Shown here piece after piece: positions 1 through 6,684 of a stretch of 10,778 nucleotides of DNA (position 1 is the first letter of the stretch; the number at the start of each line of letters is the position of its first letter). The position numbers and the translations under genes are program-made. The notes under the pieces were generated by a model. It was not told the DNA's origin and made no database searches. It saw nothing but the letters and a program-made list of their open reading frames with translations. Origin of the DNA: Deltaproteobacteria bacterium (lineage in GTDB: Bacteria; Desulfobacterota; Desulfarculia; Adiutricales; Adiutricaceae); contig JAITJB010000244.1 of NCBI GenBank assembly GCA_031279155.1, positions 1 to 10,778 on the forward strand, written 5' to 3'.

Positions 1-1
1 C

Positions 2-382
2 TTATATATGACTGGCAATCCTCGCCTTACCACAAACCTGGAGTTGGCTTACGCCCCCCCGCAAGGGTTTGGTGGTCGGAGTAGCTTTCACTGGGAAGCC
101 TACAACTACGTCAGAGACATTCCAGCAGTCCAGGCTAACGGCCAGCCAGCCACGACACTGCCTACTAGAGTTAAGAGTCAAGATTTAGGTTCATTAGACC
201 TACAATTAAGCTATCGCTTCAACGATACTTACAAAGTAGTTTTTGATGTGACTAATGTTCTTGATAAAAAGTATCTCGGAAACGGCGCTGGCAGCTGGGC
301 GCAGGGTAATTACGACTTTACCTTCAGTCCTCGGCCGCCCAGGGCCTTTTATCTTGGCTTACAGATGAATTGGGACAACTAA
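2..382 (+). CDS. TonB-dependent outer-membrane receptor, C-terminal end (5' truncated by window)
   Basis: Only the last 126 codons are visible; the frame is open to the left edge, so the true start lies outside. The fragment carries the features of the last strands of a TonB-dependent receptor barrel: alternating polar/aromatic strands, the family-typical segment FDVTNVLDKKYL (a strand then a turn), and a closing segment PRPPRAFYLGLQMNW like the terminal strand of these 22-stranded barrels. Such proteins import siderophores, cobalamin, glycans or other ligands across the outer membrane using TonB/ExbBD energy. The plug domain and TonB box are missing, so the substrate cannot be judged. Oddly, the protein ends W-D-N rather than on the usual terminal aromatic residue, though the Trp is only three from the end. 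The family call is firm; the substrate is unknown. Confidence 0.86.
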   Translation, partial: LYMTGNPRLTTNLELAYAPPQGFGGRSSFHWEAYNYVRDIPAVQANGQPATTLPTRVKSQDLGSLDLQLSYRFNDTYKVVFDVTNVLDKKYLGNGAGSWAQGNYDFTFSPRPPRAFYLGLQMNWDN

Positions 383-418
383 TTTAATTTGTAGTCTTTC
401 TTTATCTTGTTTCTCTTA

Positions 419-469
419 TGCTATCACGAGAAAAGCCGGAGATTTATTTTCCACTTTTCTCGTGATGCA
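419..469. repeat. Perfect 13-bp inverted repeat between receptor and transposase-like gene
   Basis: Arms 423-435 and 454-466 are exact reverse complements (ATCACGAGAAAAG and its complement) around an 18-base loop. With one bulged T at 422 the stem extends through TGC (419-421) paired to GCA (467-469). It lies 40 bases after the receptor stop codon. No T tract follows on the plus strand, so it is not a classical intrinsic terminator. It may be a transcript-end or stabilising hairpin, or a remnant of a mobile-element end. Confidence 0.6.
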
Positions 470-489
470 GCATTAAATATAGGCATATT

Positions 490-1401
490 ATGGAGACAAC
501 TCTGGAGACCTTAGCTGACTTCGAGAGGTGTTTCAGTTCTCAGGAAACATGTTTGGATTACCTGCTGGAACACCGCTGGCCAGATGGACCAGTATGCCCT
601 TATTGCCAGAGCCATAAATTATGGCGCTTTGGTCCGGTTTTGGAGTGCTCTGGCTGCGGAAGGCAGATCCGAATCATGGCCGGGACCTTGTTTCAGGATT
701 CCAAGCTAGATTTAAGGATTTGGTTCCGGGCCGTTTGGTATTTGGTAAATAACCATAACGGTATCAGCGCCTCTGAGCTCAGCCGGGAGTTGGGCATAAG
801 GTATCCCACGGTTTGGAGCCTTCTTCACAAGTTAAGATGGGCCATGTTCGCAGATTTACGTGTTCCTCTAACCGGACGCGTTGAAGTCGGCGAGGTCTTC
901 TTAACTAGCCCCGATAGCCTTCAGTCTGGCTTATCAAGCTTGAGATCGGAACGCCTGGCTATAGCTGTCGAATACGACGGTCAATCTTTAGGGCGCCTCA
1001 GGATGAGAGTTATTGATTCGGCTAAGGGCTACTTTAGGCGATTTATCGAGGAAAATGTTGAACTTACTAGCACCCTCATTATCCCGGACCGGCTAAAAGA
1101 CCAAAGCCTAGAGGCCGACTACAACTGTCTAACGACGTCTGATTTGGCTAAGGCTTCTAGCTTCCCGCCTATTAGTCAAATAAGCAGGGTGGAAACTTTA
1201 TTTAAAGGCTGGCTTATGGAGACCTTCCAAGGAGCGGTTAGTGAGGCTTATCTGGACAATTATATCGACGAGTTCGTCTTTAGGTTCGATAGGCACTATC
1301 AAGAGAACCGGGGTTGGGTCTTCAGGCAAGTGATCGATAGAGCCATTCAGACACCACCAATCAGGCAAGATCGCATTATGAGGATCCGATCTTATATTTA
1401 A
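490..1401 (+). CDS. IS1595/ISXO2-type transposase-like protein with altered catalytic residues
   Basis: The 303-residue protein has the IS1595-family architecture. An N-terminal segment (about 10-35, ending HRWPDGPVCPYC) leads into a zinc ribbon with Cys36, Cys39, Cys53 and Cys56. A helix-turn-helix-like region follows (about 70-120, with GTLFQDSKLDLRIWF and GISASELSRELGI), then an RNase H-like domain. The usual VEVDE motif holding the first catalytic Asp reads VEVGE, with Gly at residue 134 (codon 889-891, GGC; one base from GAC). Asp200 and Glu235 sit where the second and third acidic residues are expected, but the normal Lys of the final motif and the HTN box are not recognisable. The C-terminal YIDEFVFRFDRH, typical of the family, is kept. 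The reading frame is intact. The start is chosen because it gives the family's normal N-terminus; the ribosome binding site is weak. It may be a domesticated, DNA-binding derivative or a newly inactivated element. No clear terminal repeats flank it, and its end overlaps the convergent methyltransferase gene. Confidence 0.85.
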   Translation: METTLETLADFERCFSSQETCLDYLLEHRWPDGPVCPYCQSHKLWRFGPVLECSGCGRQIRIMAGTLFQDSKLDLRIWFRAVWYLVNNHNGISASELSRELGIRYPTVWSLLHKLRWAMFADLRVPLTGRVEVGEVFLTSPDSLQSGLSSLRSERLAIAVEYDGQSLGRLRMRVIDSAKGYFRRFIEENVELTSTLIIPDRLKDQSLEADYNCLTTSDLAKASSFPPISQISRVETLFKGWLMETFQGAVSEAYLDNYIDEFVFRFDRHYQENRGWVFRQVIDRAIQTPPIRQDRIMRIRSYI

Positions 1402-2575
1402 GTTTTTCCATAATGGATTTACCGATTATGGCCGAAAGCCTTACGGGAACAGCGTTTCCGATCTGTCTCATGCATTTTGACCAAGAGGAATAAAAATGAT
1501 AATCATCCGGGAAAGTCTGTATCCGCGCGCTCTCCCGAACCGTATAATATCTTAGAGCCCCGTCATCTAAAACAATCATATTTTCGCCGCCTGGAACTCC
1601 GTGCACTCCCGCTTTAATCGTCTTAGAAGGCTCGTCTAAAAGGCTCCCGCAGTGGCCAGCATACGGGCGAGCGCCGCTTCGATACTCATGATTTACAAAC
1701 CCAAAATTTACGCCCTTTTGAGGCTCGCCAAGCCCGGATAAAGCATCGCGCACTGTCCGCCAGCGCTGTTTGGCGTAGGGAAAGTCAAAAGACTTACGTA
1801 TGGCGCAAGGACGGTCTTTTTTGGCAACTTTATGCTCTTCCCAATAAGAGCCATCGCCAAATTTGGCGTAATCCAGAGCCTCTTTAAAATGAGAAGCTTG
1901 GGGAAACGACCAATTTGCGTTCAGATCTTTTCGGAAACCGACAATTATCAAGCGATAGCGCATTTGGGGTATGCCATAGTCAGCGGCGTTTACTAGGCGG
2001 AAGACCACATCGTATTCTAGGCCGCTGTGGTGCTTGGAGGCATTGTAATCTTCCAGAAGCTTTAAATGCCCTCTCCATTCCATTTCGCTCTTAGACGCCA
2101 ACTCCGGGTGGGTCAATTGAAGTAAGATATATCTGAAATAAGGACTAAACGACGGCCTTAAAAGCCCTTTGACGTTTTCAAAAATGAAGCCAATTGGCTT
2201 TAGCTCTCGCACCGCCCGAACAGCTTCCGGGAACATATCGCGAGCGTCTCTATTAGCCCTATGTTTTCCACCTAGTGAAAACGGTTGGCACGGCGGCCCG
2301 CCTGAGAGAAACTTTACATCACTTTCAAAGTCGCTATAGTTAACCATCCGGGCATCTGTTTGAATAACATTCCAATTACTAAGGCCTCCATAGCCGCGAG
2401 CGATATTGGCCAATAGATTATCGCAGCAATTTTTATCCCAATCTATCAGGGCAATGGGCTCAAACCCGGCTTGGTGGAGGCCCAAGGCCAGACCGCCGGT
2501 TCCGCAGAATAGCTCGAGGGAGCTAAGCGAGTGTTGCGAGCTCGGCGAATTTTGTGAGTTTAGCGAAATTACCAT
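1376..2575 (-). CDS. DNA (cytosine-5) methyltransferase
   Basis: This 399-residue protein transfers a methyl group from S-adenosylmethionine to C5 of cytosine in DNA. The ordered motifs are visible: motif I FCGTGG (23-28, SAM binding), motif IV GGPPCQPFS with nucleophile Cys96, motif VI ENV (133-135), motif VIII QMRYR (204-208), motif IX RESARIQTFP (347-356) and motif X GNAVP (373-377). The target-recognition region lies between VIII and IX (about 215-340) and contains a conserved-looking stretch around KAGVHGVPGGENMI. The specificity cannot be read from sequence. All catalytic motifs are intact, so the enzyme should be active. The start at 2575 is the first ATG of the frame, 19 residues before motif I; it lacks a convincing Shine-Dalgarno. 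No restriction endonuclease or Vsr gene is visible on either side, so it looks solitary within this window. Its last 26 bases overlap the end of the convergent transposase-like gene. Confidence 0.95.
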   Translation of the reverse strand: MVISLNSQNSPSSQHSLSSLELFCGTGGLALGLHQAGFEPIALIDWDKNCCDNLLANIARGYGGLSNWNVIQTDARMVNYSDFESDVKFLSGGPPCQPFSLGGKHRANRDARDMFPEAVRAVRELKPIGFIFENVKGLLRPSFSPYFRYILLQLTHPELASKSEMEWRGHLKLLEDYNASKHHSGLEYDVVFRLVNAADYGIPQMRYRLIIVGFRKDLNANWSFPQASHFKEALDYAKFGDGSYWEEHKVAKKDRPCAIRKSFDFPYAKQRWRTVRDALSGLGEPQKGVNFGFVNHEYRSGARPYAGHCGSLLDEPSKTIKAGVHGVPGGENMIVLDDGALRYYTVRESARIQTFPDDYHFYSSWSKCMRQIGNAVPVRLSAIIGKSIMEKLKYKIGSS

Positions 2576-2620
2576 GGTTTTTTCTTTGACTGACGCAGGC
2601 TCTTAAATTTGACTAGATTT

Positions 2621-2649
2621 GTTATAGGGAATTTACCGGAAATTTGCAA
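2621..2649 (-). promoter_or_regulatory. Probable sigma70-type promoter of the methyltransferase gene
   Basis: On the minus strand TTGCAA (2649-2644) and TATAAC (2626-2621) are separated by exactly 17 bases. Transcription would start near 2614, giving a leader of roughly 40 bases before the ATG at 2575. The -10 match is 5/6 and the -35 match 4/6. Confidence 0.55.
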
Positions 2650-2793
2650 AGGATTTTTTAGGCTTAGAGCAGGCTTTCGAGCGAAGGAGACTCAAGGAGT
2701 AATATTCATCATATGAGTATGTAAGGATGATTAGATTAATATATTTATAAAATAATTTTTAAAAAAGAGAACTGTCTTAATATACAAATAAAG

Positions 2794-2799
2794 TATAAT
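2794..2799 (+). promoter_or_regulatory. Possible promoter: perfect TATAAT -10 box with weak -35
   Basis: TATAAT at 2794-2799 follows a very AT-rich stretch that could act as an upstream element. At the right spacing only a poor -35 (around 2770-2777) is present. It points toward the transglycosylase gene and the possible structured RNA. In AT-rich DNA such matches arise by chance, so this is tentative. Confidence 0.3.
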
Positions 2800-2893
2800 C
2801 ATGGATAAAGCAATCTTAGGCCTAGAGAGCCCAGATCGGCGCCGCGACCTTTAAATTTTGGAATCACTTGATTTTCGTCATTTTTTTTCGGTC

Positions 2894-2923
2894 TTGCTCT
2901 TTTTTAAATTTATTTGGTAAAAT
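2894..2923 (+). promoter_or_regulatory. Possible extended -10 promoter ahead of the structured island
   Basis: TTGCTC (2894-2899) and TAAAAT (2918-2923) are 18 bases apart, and the -10 is preceded by TG one base upstream (TGGTAAAAT), the extended -10 form. The predicted start near 2930 falls just before the first strand of the possible closing helix at 2934. Confidence 0.4.
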
Positions 2924-2929
2924 GCCTAG

Positions 2930-3050
2930 GTATTAGGCTATAGCCATAGAGCCAGGATGAACTGTCCATTATCGTGGGCCATCGTGAACCAGTAGTGGGT
3001 TGGCCTGCCCAAGCGACAGCGTCTTTTTCCGGGGACTTAGCCTGTAAAAA
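2930..3050 (+). ncRNA. Candidate structured RNA or long 5' leader element (unclassified)
   Basis: This island is clearly richer in GC than its AT-rich flanks and has no reading frame of note. It can form nested helices. AGGCTA (2935-2940) pairs with TAGCCT (3038-3043), closing the domain. GTCC (2964-2967) pairs with GGAC (3033-3036). A long hairpin joins 2974-2981 to 3001-3008 (eight pairs, two of them G-U), with an alternative inner stem AACC/GGTT. I do not recognise a known riboswitch, 6S, SRP, RNase P or tmRNA signature. It could be a small RNA or the leader of the transglycosylase gene 230 bases downstream. The individual helices are short, so chance is a real alternative. Confidence 0.3.
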
Positions 3051-3192
3051 TTAAAAATTAATTAATATTAAAATAAAATAGCCGCTTTTTAGCTGGGACT
3101 GAAAAAATTCAGCCTTTTAGGTTATTATTTTGTCAAACACCTATTTATTTTCTTCGTATAGCATGTTTAATTAAATAGTTATCATTAACCAT

Positions 3193-3215
3193 CTCAGATA
3201 TATAAAATATCTGGG
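3193..3215 (+). promoter_or_regulatory. Hairpin in the transglycosylase 5' leader
   Basis: CAGATAT (3195-3201) pairs perfectly with ATATCTG (3207-3213) around a 5-base loop, and extends by a T-G and a C-G pair (3193-3194 with 3214-3215). It lies about 56 bases upstream of the start codon. It could be an operator dyad or an mRNA stem; the TATAAA inside it could equally serve as a -10 box. Confidence 0.35.
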
Positions 3216-3261
3216 TTGTCAACACACCGGGCTGGACTGAGCTTTCGTTAGTTGGCTCGAT

Positions 3262-3267
3262 GGAGAG
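3262..3267 (+). promoter_or_regulatory. Ribosome binding site of the transglycosylase gene
   Basis: GGAGAG lies 3 to 5 bases before the ATG at 3271. It is a good Shine-Dalgarno match and supports that start, which also gives a complete lipoprotein signal peptide. Confidence 0.65.
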
Positions 3268-3270
3268 TAA

Positions 3271-6200
3271 ATGCGATTTCAAAAACTGCCAATTTTGGTC
3301 CTTTTGGGGGCTTTGGCCATTATAACCGCTTCTTGTGTTACAAGCAGCAATAAATCAACCATGGGGCGACAAGCTTCCATGGTGGCCCGGGAAGGGCGTG
3401 AGGCCAGGACCAGATATTATCGGCTGGGACCAAAATTTGAAAAACAGCTCGATGAGATGGTTGGCCAAGAGATCATGGCCCTAGCTGGCCGCAAAGAGGA
3501 TCTCCCTTTAGAATTAAATCGGGATGTCTTAGTTAACCTCAATTATTTTTTAAATGACGCTCGCGGTTTTATGAGCCGGTCTTTGGAGCGCGGCCAAAAA
3601 TACATCCCCATGATGAAGGCCATATTGCGGCAAAAGGGTTTGCCGGAGGATCTGGTGTATTTGGCCTTAATCGAGAGCGGCTTTAGGACCGATGCCGTCT
3701 CAACGGCCCAGGCCGTAGGCCCTTGGCAGTTTATAGCTTCGACTGGCCGTAATTATGGTCTGACCATCGATGAGTGGGTCGATGAGCGCATGGACCCGGT
3801 CAAGAGCACCTACGCCGCCGCCGACTATCTGACCGCCCTCCACGATATGTTTAACTCTTGGCCCTTAGCCATTGCCGCCTATAACAGCGGTGAGGGCAAG
3901 ATCCAAAAGGGCATGCGCAATCCCGAAGTCGATAACTATTGGGATATGGCTAAGGATAACTATCTAGCCAACGAGACTAAGCGCTATGTGCCGAGTTTTT
4001 TGGCCGTGGCCATTATCGCTAAAGATCCGGCGGCCTACGGGCTAGATGTGGCCAGCTCCTCACCAGACGCTTGGGAGGACGTGGTGGTCCCGGAATCGGT
4101 CGATCTCGAGCTGGCGGCTAAGCTCGCCGGCAGCACCTTAGATCGCCTCAAAGAGCTCAACCCGCATTTAAAGAAGATGACCACCCCGCCAGGGGAATCA
4201 AACTTTGTGCTCAGAGTCCCTCAAGGCTCAACCGGCCAATTTTATCGCTCTTACGTCCAACTGCCAGCCTCCCTACGCGGCGGCGGTCTTCTCATTTACG
4301 CGGCTAGGCGCGGTGAGACAGTTGAGCAGGTCGCCTCAACTCACGGCTTAACGCCTGAGGTGGTCCGCCGCTATAATGACCTTGAGGGCTCTAGGTTGGC
4401 TAGGGGTCAAGAACTTATATTGCCATCGGCCATGCCGCCGGAAACGCCCACGGTTGTGGCCGCAGCTAACCGCAGCGATCGTCAGACGGCGGTCCCGACT
4501 TCTGCTTCAGAACCGGTTTACCGCACGGCGTCTCTCCCCACAGTTCCTTCGGCTTCGCCCAACATCCGGCCTGTCCGCCGTACGACTTCCGTCATCAACA
4601 CCTTAAGTCACCGCGTTCGATCTGGCGATACTATTTCCGGCATAGCCCGTCTCTACGGGGTCCAGGCTGATCAGATTAGATCTGACAACCGGCTGGCCGG
4701 AAATACCATCCGCGAGGGTCAGGTTTTAACCATACGATCTAACCTGCCGCTGACCAGTACGGCCTCCAAGCGGTCGGGAGCTAATTGGGTCGAGGTCTCC
4801 GAAGGCGTCCCCATTTATCACACGGTCAAAAAGGGCGAGACTATCAGTATTATCGCCGCCAATTACCGGTTATCCCAAGATCAACTTAGATCTTTAAACG
4901 ATCTAAGTGGCAACGCCATTCGGGCAGGTCAGAAGCTTAGGGTCGGAACTGGTCCGGCCCCAACTGCCGATGAAGGGCTCTACGTAGTCCAAGCAGGGGA
5001 CACGGTTTCAGTATTAGCTGAGCGCTTTCATCTCAGTTCTGACCGCTTAAGGCAGTTAAACAACCTCGCAAACGACCGGCTTCAGATCGGCCAAAAGCTA
5101 AGGGTCGCCGACCCAATGGCCCGCGAAACTAGAGAAACGCCCGCCGCCGCTGCGATGACATCGACGTCTACCTCTACCTACAAGGTCGTAGCCGGCGACA
5201 CCGTAAGCACCATAGCTGAACGCCATCAGATGACTTCTGAAGAGTTTAGGCGCTTAAATTTTCTAACTAACAATAACATCCGAGTCGGTCAAGAGCTTAA
5301 GGTGGCTGTAAAAGTTCCGGCGGCGGCGCCCGCCGCCGCGCCTAGCCAGGGCGGGGGTAAGGTTGCTACCTACGGCGTTAAGAGCGGCGACACCATATCG
5401 ACCATAGCCGAGCGCTTTGGCATGACCGCAGCTAACCTTAGAGAGCTCAATAACCTTATCGGCGACTCCCTTAGGGAGGGGCAGACCTTAAACGTCAGCG
5501 CTTCTAATAGCCAAGAAGCTAACAGAGATTTAGCTAGTTCTAATATAGAACAAAGGTCTAATTCCGAAACTCTGCCCGTAGGCTCTCTCTACGAGGTTAA
5601 AAGCGGCGATAGCGTATCTATCATTGCCGAGCGCTTTGGCTTGAGATCAGCTCAATTAAGAGAACTTAATAATTTAACTAGCGACAAAATAATCGTCGGC
5701 CAAAAGCTTAAAGTGGGGAGCCCGCAAAATGCCTCTACCTCTCAGGTGGCCGCGCAAACAAGCTCGCCGACCTCTAATCAAGCGTCTCCAGCATCTCCAG
5801 CCTCTCAACCAACTCCGCCAGCGCCTCAGGCTGCAGCAGCGAGTACGCCATCGAGCCTCCCGCCAACTGACGCAAATGGTCTCTACGAGGTTAAAAGCGG
5901 CGATAGCGTATCTACCATTGCCGAGCGCTTTGGCTTGAGATCAGCTCAATTAAGAGAGCTTAATAACCTTACTAGCGACAAAATAAGGACCGGCCAAAAA
6001 CTTAAGGTCTCTTTAAATGCCGGTCAGAGCGGACAGGTAAATCAGGCAAATCAGGCAAATCAGGCCTCAAGTACCATAGCTTCCGCCTCTCAAACTAGGG
6101 CTCCCGCTAGCGCGCCAAATTCTCCCTACGTAGTTAAAAGCGGCGATAGCGTATCCATCATTGCCGAGCGCTTTGGCTTGAGATCTGCTGAATTAAGAGA

Positions 6201-6654
6201 GCTTAATAAACTTCCCAATGACAACATCAAGGTCGGTCAAAAGCTAATCGTAACCCGCACCTCAGGGCCTACAGCCGGTACGTCTACCTCAGTTAGCCCA
6301 TCAAAACCTGCGGCGGCTCCTGCGGCGCAATCTACTAGCGCGAGCGATCTCTACGAAGTTAAAAGCGGCGATACTGTTTCCACCATTGCCGAGCGCTTTG
6401 GCTTAAGATCCGCCGAATTAAGGGAACTCAATAATCTTACCGGGGATAATATCCGCTCTGGCCAAAAACTTAAGGTCACTCGCCTTAAACCGCCGGCGGC
6501 GCCATCTAGTAGCTTAAAGACCCATAAGGTGGAAGCCGGGGAAACGCTTTTTTCCATCGCTAGCCGCTACAATATGACCGTGGCCTATTTAAAAGAGCTA
6601 AATTCCAAAAGCGATGACTCGCTTAAGCCTGGTCAGATACTCATAGTCAATTAG
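3271..6654 (+). CDS. mltD: MltD-like membrane-bound lytic murein transglycosylase with expanded LysM array
   Basis: This 1127-residue lipoprotein should cleave the MurNAc-GlcNAc bond of peptidoglycan, forming 1,6-anhydro ends. Residues 1-22 are a lipoprotein signal (hydrophobic stretch then T-A-S-C, Cys22); Val after the Cys favours outer-membrane sorting. The SLT (GH23) domain spans about 110-225, with ALIESGF (catalytic Glu135), AVGPWQF (149-154) and AYNSGEG (203-209). After an MltD-type middle region comes a degenerate LysM (343-385) and then ten clear LysM modules starting at about residues 447, 516, 571, 637, 701, 774, 872, 953, 1028 and 1085. They are joined by linkers rich in Ala, Pro, Ser, Thr and Gln, and the last ends at the C-terminus. 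Typical MltD has about 450 residues and two or three LysM. The array should bind glycan strands tightly. The gene is flanked by a long leader and a strong terminator, so it is probably monocistronic. The family call is firm; the exact orthology to MltD is inferred. Confidence 0.93.
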   Translation: MRFQKLPILVLLGALAIITASCVTSSNKSTMGRQASMVAREGREARTRYYRLGPKFEKQLDEMVGQEIMALAGRKEDLPLELNRDVLVNLNYFLNDARGFMSRSLERGQKYIPMMKAILRQKGLPEDLVYLALIESGFRTDAVSTAQAVGPWQFIASTGRNYGLTIDEWVDERMDPVKSTYAAADYLTALHDMFNSWPLAIAAYNSGEGKIQKGMRNPEVDNYWDMAKDNYLANETKRYVPSFLAVAIIAKDPAAYGLDVASSSPDAWEDVVVPESVDLELAAKLAGSTLDRLKELNPHLKKMTTPPGESNFVLRVPQGSTGQFYRSYVQLPASLRGGGLLIYAARRGETVEQVASTHGLTPEVVRRYNDLEGSRLARGQELILPSAMPPETPTVVAAANRSDRQTAVPTSASEPVYRTASLPTVPSASPNIRPVRRTTSVINTLSHRVRSGDTISGIARLYGVQADQIRSDNRLAGNTIREGQVLTIRSNLPLTSTASKRSGANWVEVSEGVPIYHTVKKGETISIIAANYRLSQDQLRSLNDLSGNAIRAGQKLRVGTGPAPTADEGLYVVQAGDTVSVLAERFHLSSDRLRQLNNLANDRLQIGQKLRVADPMARETRETPAAAAMTSTSTSTYKVVAGDTVSTIAERHQMTSEEFRRLNFLTNNNIRVGQELKVAVKVPAAAPAAAPSQGGGKVATYGVKSGDTISTIAERFGMTAANLRELNNLIGDSLREGQTLNVSASNSQEANRDLASSNIEQRSNSETLPVGSLYEVKSGDSVSIIAERFGLRSAQLRELNNLTSDKIIVGQKLKVGSPQNASTSQVAAQTSSPTSNQASPASPASQPTPPAPQAAAASTPSSLPPTDANGLYEVKSGDSVSTIAERFGLRSAQLRELNNLTSDKIRTGQKLKVSLNAGQSGQVNQANQANQASSTIASASQTRAPASAPNSPYVVKSGDSVSIIAERFGLRSAELRELNKLPNDNIKVGQKLIVTRTSGPTAGTSTSVSPSKPAAAPAAQSTSASDLYEVKSGDTVSTIAERFGLRSAELRELNNLTGDNIRSGQKLKVTRLKPPAAPSSSLKTHKVEAGETLFSIASRYNMTVAYLKELNSKSDDSLKPGQILIVN
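4297..6651 (+). repeat. LysM repeat array (one degenerate plus ten clear copies)
   Basis: Modules of about 43 codons lie at 4297-4425 (degenerate), 4609-4740, 4816-4947, 4981-5109, 5179-5307, 5371-5499, 5590-5718, 5884-6012, 6127-6255, 6352-6480 and 6523-6651. The consensus reads Y-V-SGD-SIAERFGL---LRELN-L-----GQKLKV. Modules starting at 5590, 5884, 6127 and 6352 are the most alike at the DNA level, indicating recent duplication. The first, second and last modules have diverged most. Confidence 0.92.
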
Positions 6655-6684
6655 CCAAGATCTAGCCAAAATCTAGCCAAGCTC
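6652..6684 (+). repeat. Three tandem 11-bp repeats beginning at the stop codon
   Basis: TAGCCAAGATC (6652-6662), TAGCCAAAATC (6663-6673) and TAGCCAAGCTC (6674-6684) follow one another directly. The first TAG is the transglycosylase stop. Because the unit is 11 bases, the three TAG triplets fall in three different frames. Confidence 0.8.

Larger units (their letters stand above)
2576..3270. other. Gene-free divergent intergenic region, mostly AT-rich
   Basis: About 700 bases separate the methyltransferase start from the transglycosylase start. No convincing protein-coding frame is present on either strand. It contains the methyltransferase promoter, an 8-bp hairpin (2702-2709 with 2713-2720, one G-T pair), a very AT-rich stretch around 2730-2800, possible plus-strand promoters with -10 boxes at 2794 and 2918, a GC-richer island (about 2934-3044) with pairing potential, a weak hairpin followed by CCTTTT at 3099-3118, and a hairpin in the transglycosylase leader at 3193-3215. 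Confidence 0.75.

Noticed and set aside
487..1414. 8-bp inverted repeat (ATTATGGA at 487-494, complement at 1407-1414) around the transposase-like gene
   Set aside because: Too short, and both arms lie inside or at codons of the two genes (the start of one, the MEK codons of the other). No target duplication was seen. Chance is the simplest explanation for this as insertion-sequence ends.
2406..2606. Plus-strand open frame of 66 codons opposite the start of the methyltransferase
   Set aside because: It is antisense to the SAM-binding motif region of a clearly real gene, and has no ribosome site or recognisable composition.
2801..2995. Short ATG frames of 17 codons (from 2801) and 12 codons (2957-2995) in the intergenic region
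   Set aside because: They are very short and have no good ribosome site or similarity that I can recognise; the second overlaps the possible structured RNA.
3130..3162. TTGTCA...TATAGC as a promoter for the transglycosylase gene
   Set aside because: The spacer is 21 bases, too long for a normal sigma70 promoter.
4376..6557. Open frames on both strands inside the LysM-coding gene
   Set aside because: They are low-complexity shadows of the repeated LysM and linker sequence in other frames.
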